This document shows positions 15,572-15,684 of a DNA stretch of 15,684 nt, in pieces; within the stretch, counting starts at the first letter, position 1, and every line of letters begins with the position of its first letter. A program made the translations under genes and the position numbers. Location: the NCBI GenBank assembly GCA_964582875.1, contig CAZOTZ010000041.1, positions 1-15,684 on the forward strand, written 5' to 3'. The stretch is from JAADDV01 sp964582875. GTDB lineage: Bacteria > Aquificota > Aquificia > Aquificales > Hydrogenothermaceae. The notes below the pieces were generated by a model, which was not told the DNA's origin, did no database searches, and saw nothing but the letters and a program-made list of their open reading frames with translations.

Positions 15572-15684
15572 TTTTTCCTCACACAAACCTGATCTCTTAC
15601 TTAAATCTTCAGGTTTTTCAAACATTACGCTGAGATTATCATCAAACCTTTTTTGCCTTTCAAGATAGCTGAGGTAAACCTCCA
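15545..15684 (-). CDS. C-terminal end of an unidentified protein (5' end outside window)
   Basis: The minus strand carries an open frame from the window edge to a TAA at 15545-15547, about 45 codons. It reads EVYLSYLERQKRFDDNLSVM and continues with a charged tail ending NNNSSQ. The codons look like those of the neighbouring genes. It would be convergent with mnmA and overlap its last 27 bases. I do not recognise the family, and a short open frame at an edge could be chance. Confidence 0.45.
   Translation of the reverse strand, partial: EVYLSYLERQKRFDDNLSVMFEKPEDLSKRSGLCEEKLNNNSSSQ
15585..15618 (+). terminator. Possible terminator downstream of mnmA
   Basis: AAACCTGA (15585-15592) and TCAGGTTT (15609-15616) form a perfect eight-pair stem around a 16-base loop. 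The T run (15614-15618) partly belongs to the stem, and only TT follows, so this is a weak candidate. It would lie inside the coding region of the convergent partial gene. Confidence 0.3.

Overview
The window is AT-rich, gene-dense bacterial DNA. Purple-bacterium or Firmicute traits are lacking, and the mix of genes fits a chemolithotrophic thermophile of the Aquificota, most likely Hydrogenothermaceae (Persephonella or Sulfurihydrogenibium-like). The placement rests on gene content and protein style: a system II cytochrome c maturation fusion, a large multiheme cytochrome, a free-standing biotin carboxylase and a type IV pilus motor cluster. It was not checked by any search.

Layout. (1) Positions 1-404: the 3' part of an Fe/Mn superoxide dismutase gene and its terminator. 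(2) 408-6094, minus strand: a membrane-anchored cytochrome with twelve CXXCH heme sites, followed by a 1055-residue CcsBA (ResB-CcsA fusion) heme export/ligation protein. (3) 6095-7433: a divergent intergenic region with two near-identical Crp/Fnr-type palindromes, then a polytopic histidine-bearing membrane protein resembling NnrS or heme-copper oxidase subunit I. (4) 7437-10353, minus strand: a tight operon of biotin carboxylase, metallo-beta-lactamase-fold hydrolase and endonuclease IV, ending in tRNA-Arg(CCG). The last five codons and the stop codon of the endonuclease gene lie inside the tRNA gene. (5) 10457-15571, plus strand: pilB-pilT-pilC (extension ATPase, retraction ATPase, inner-membrane platform) and an overlapping mnmA (tRNA 2-thiouridylase) with a three-cysteine CXXC+C signature. 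(6) 15545-15684: the C-terminal end of an unidentified minus-strand gene, convergent with mnmA.

How the genes work together. The cytochrome, its adjacent maturation factor and the divergent membrane protein look like one redox module. Its control by an oxygen- or NO-sensing Crp/Fnr regulator is inferred from the DNA palindromes. This is the least understood and most interesting part of the window. PilB, PilC and PilT form the motor of a type IV pilus; pilin and secretin genes are not present here. The remaining genes are housekeeping (carboxylation, DNA repair, tRNA supply and modification). No intergenic gap exceeds 300 bases, and I see no CRISPR array, insertion sequence or rRNA.
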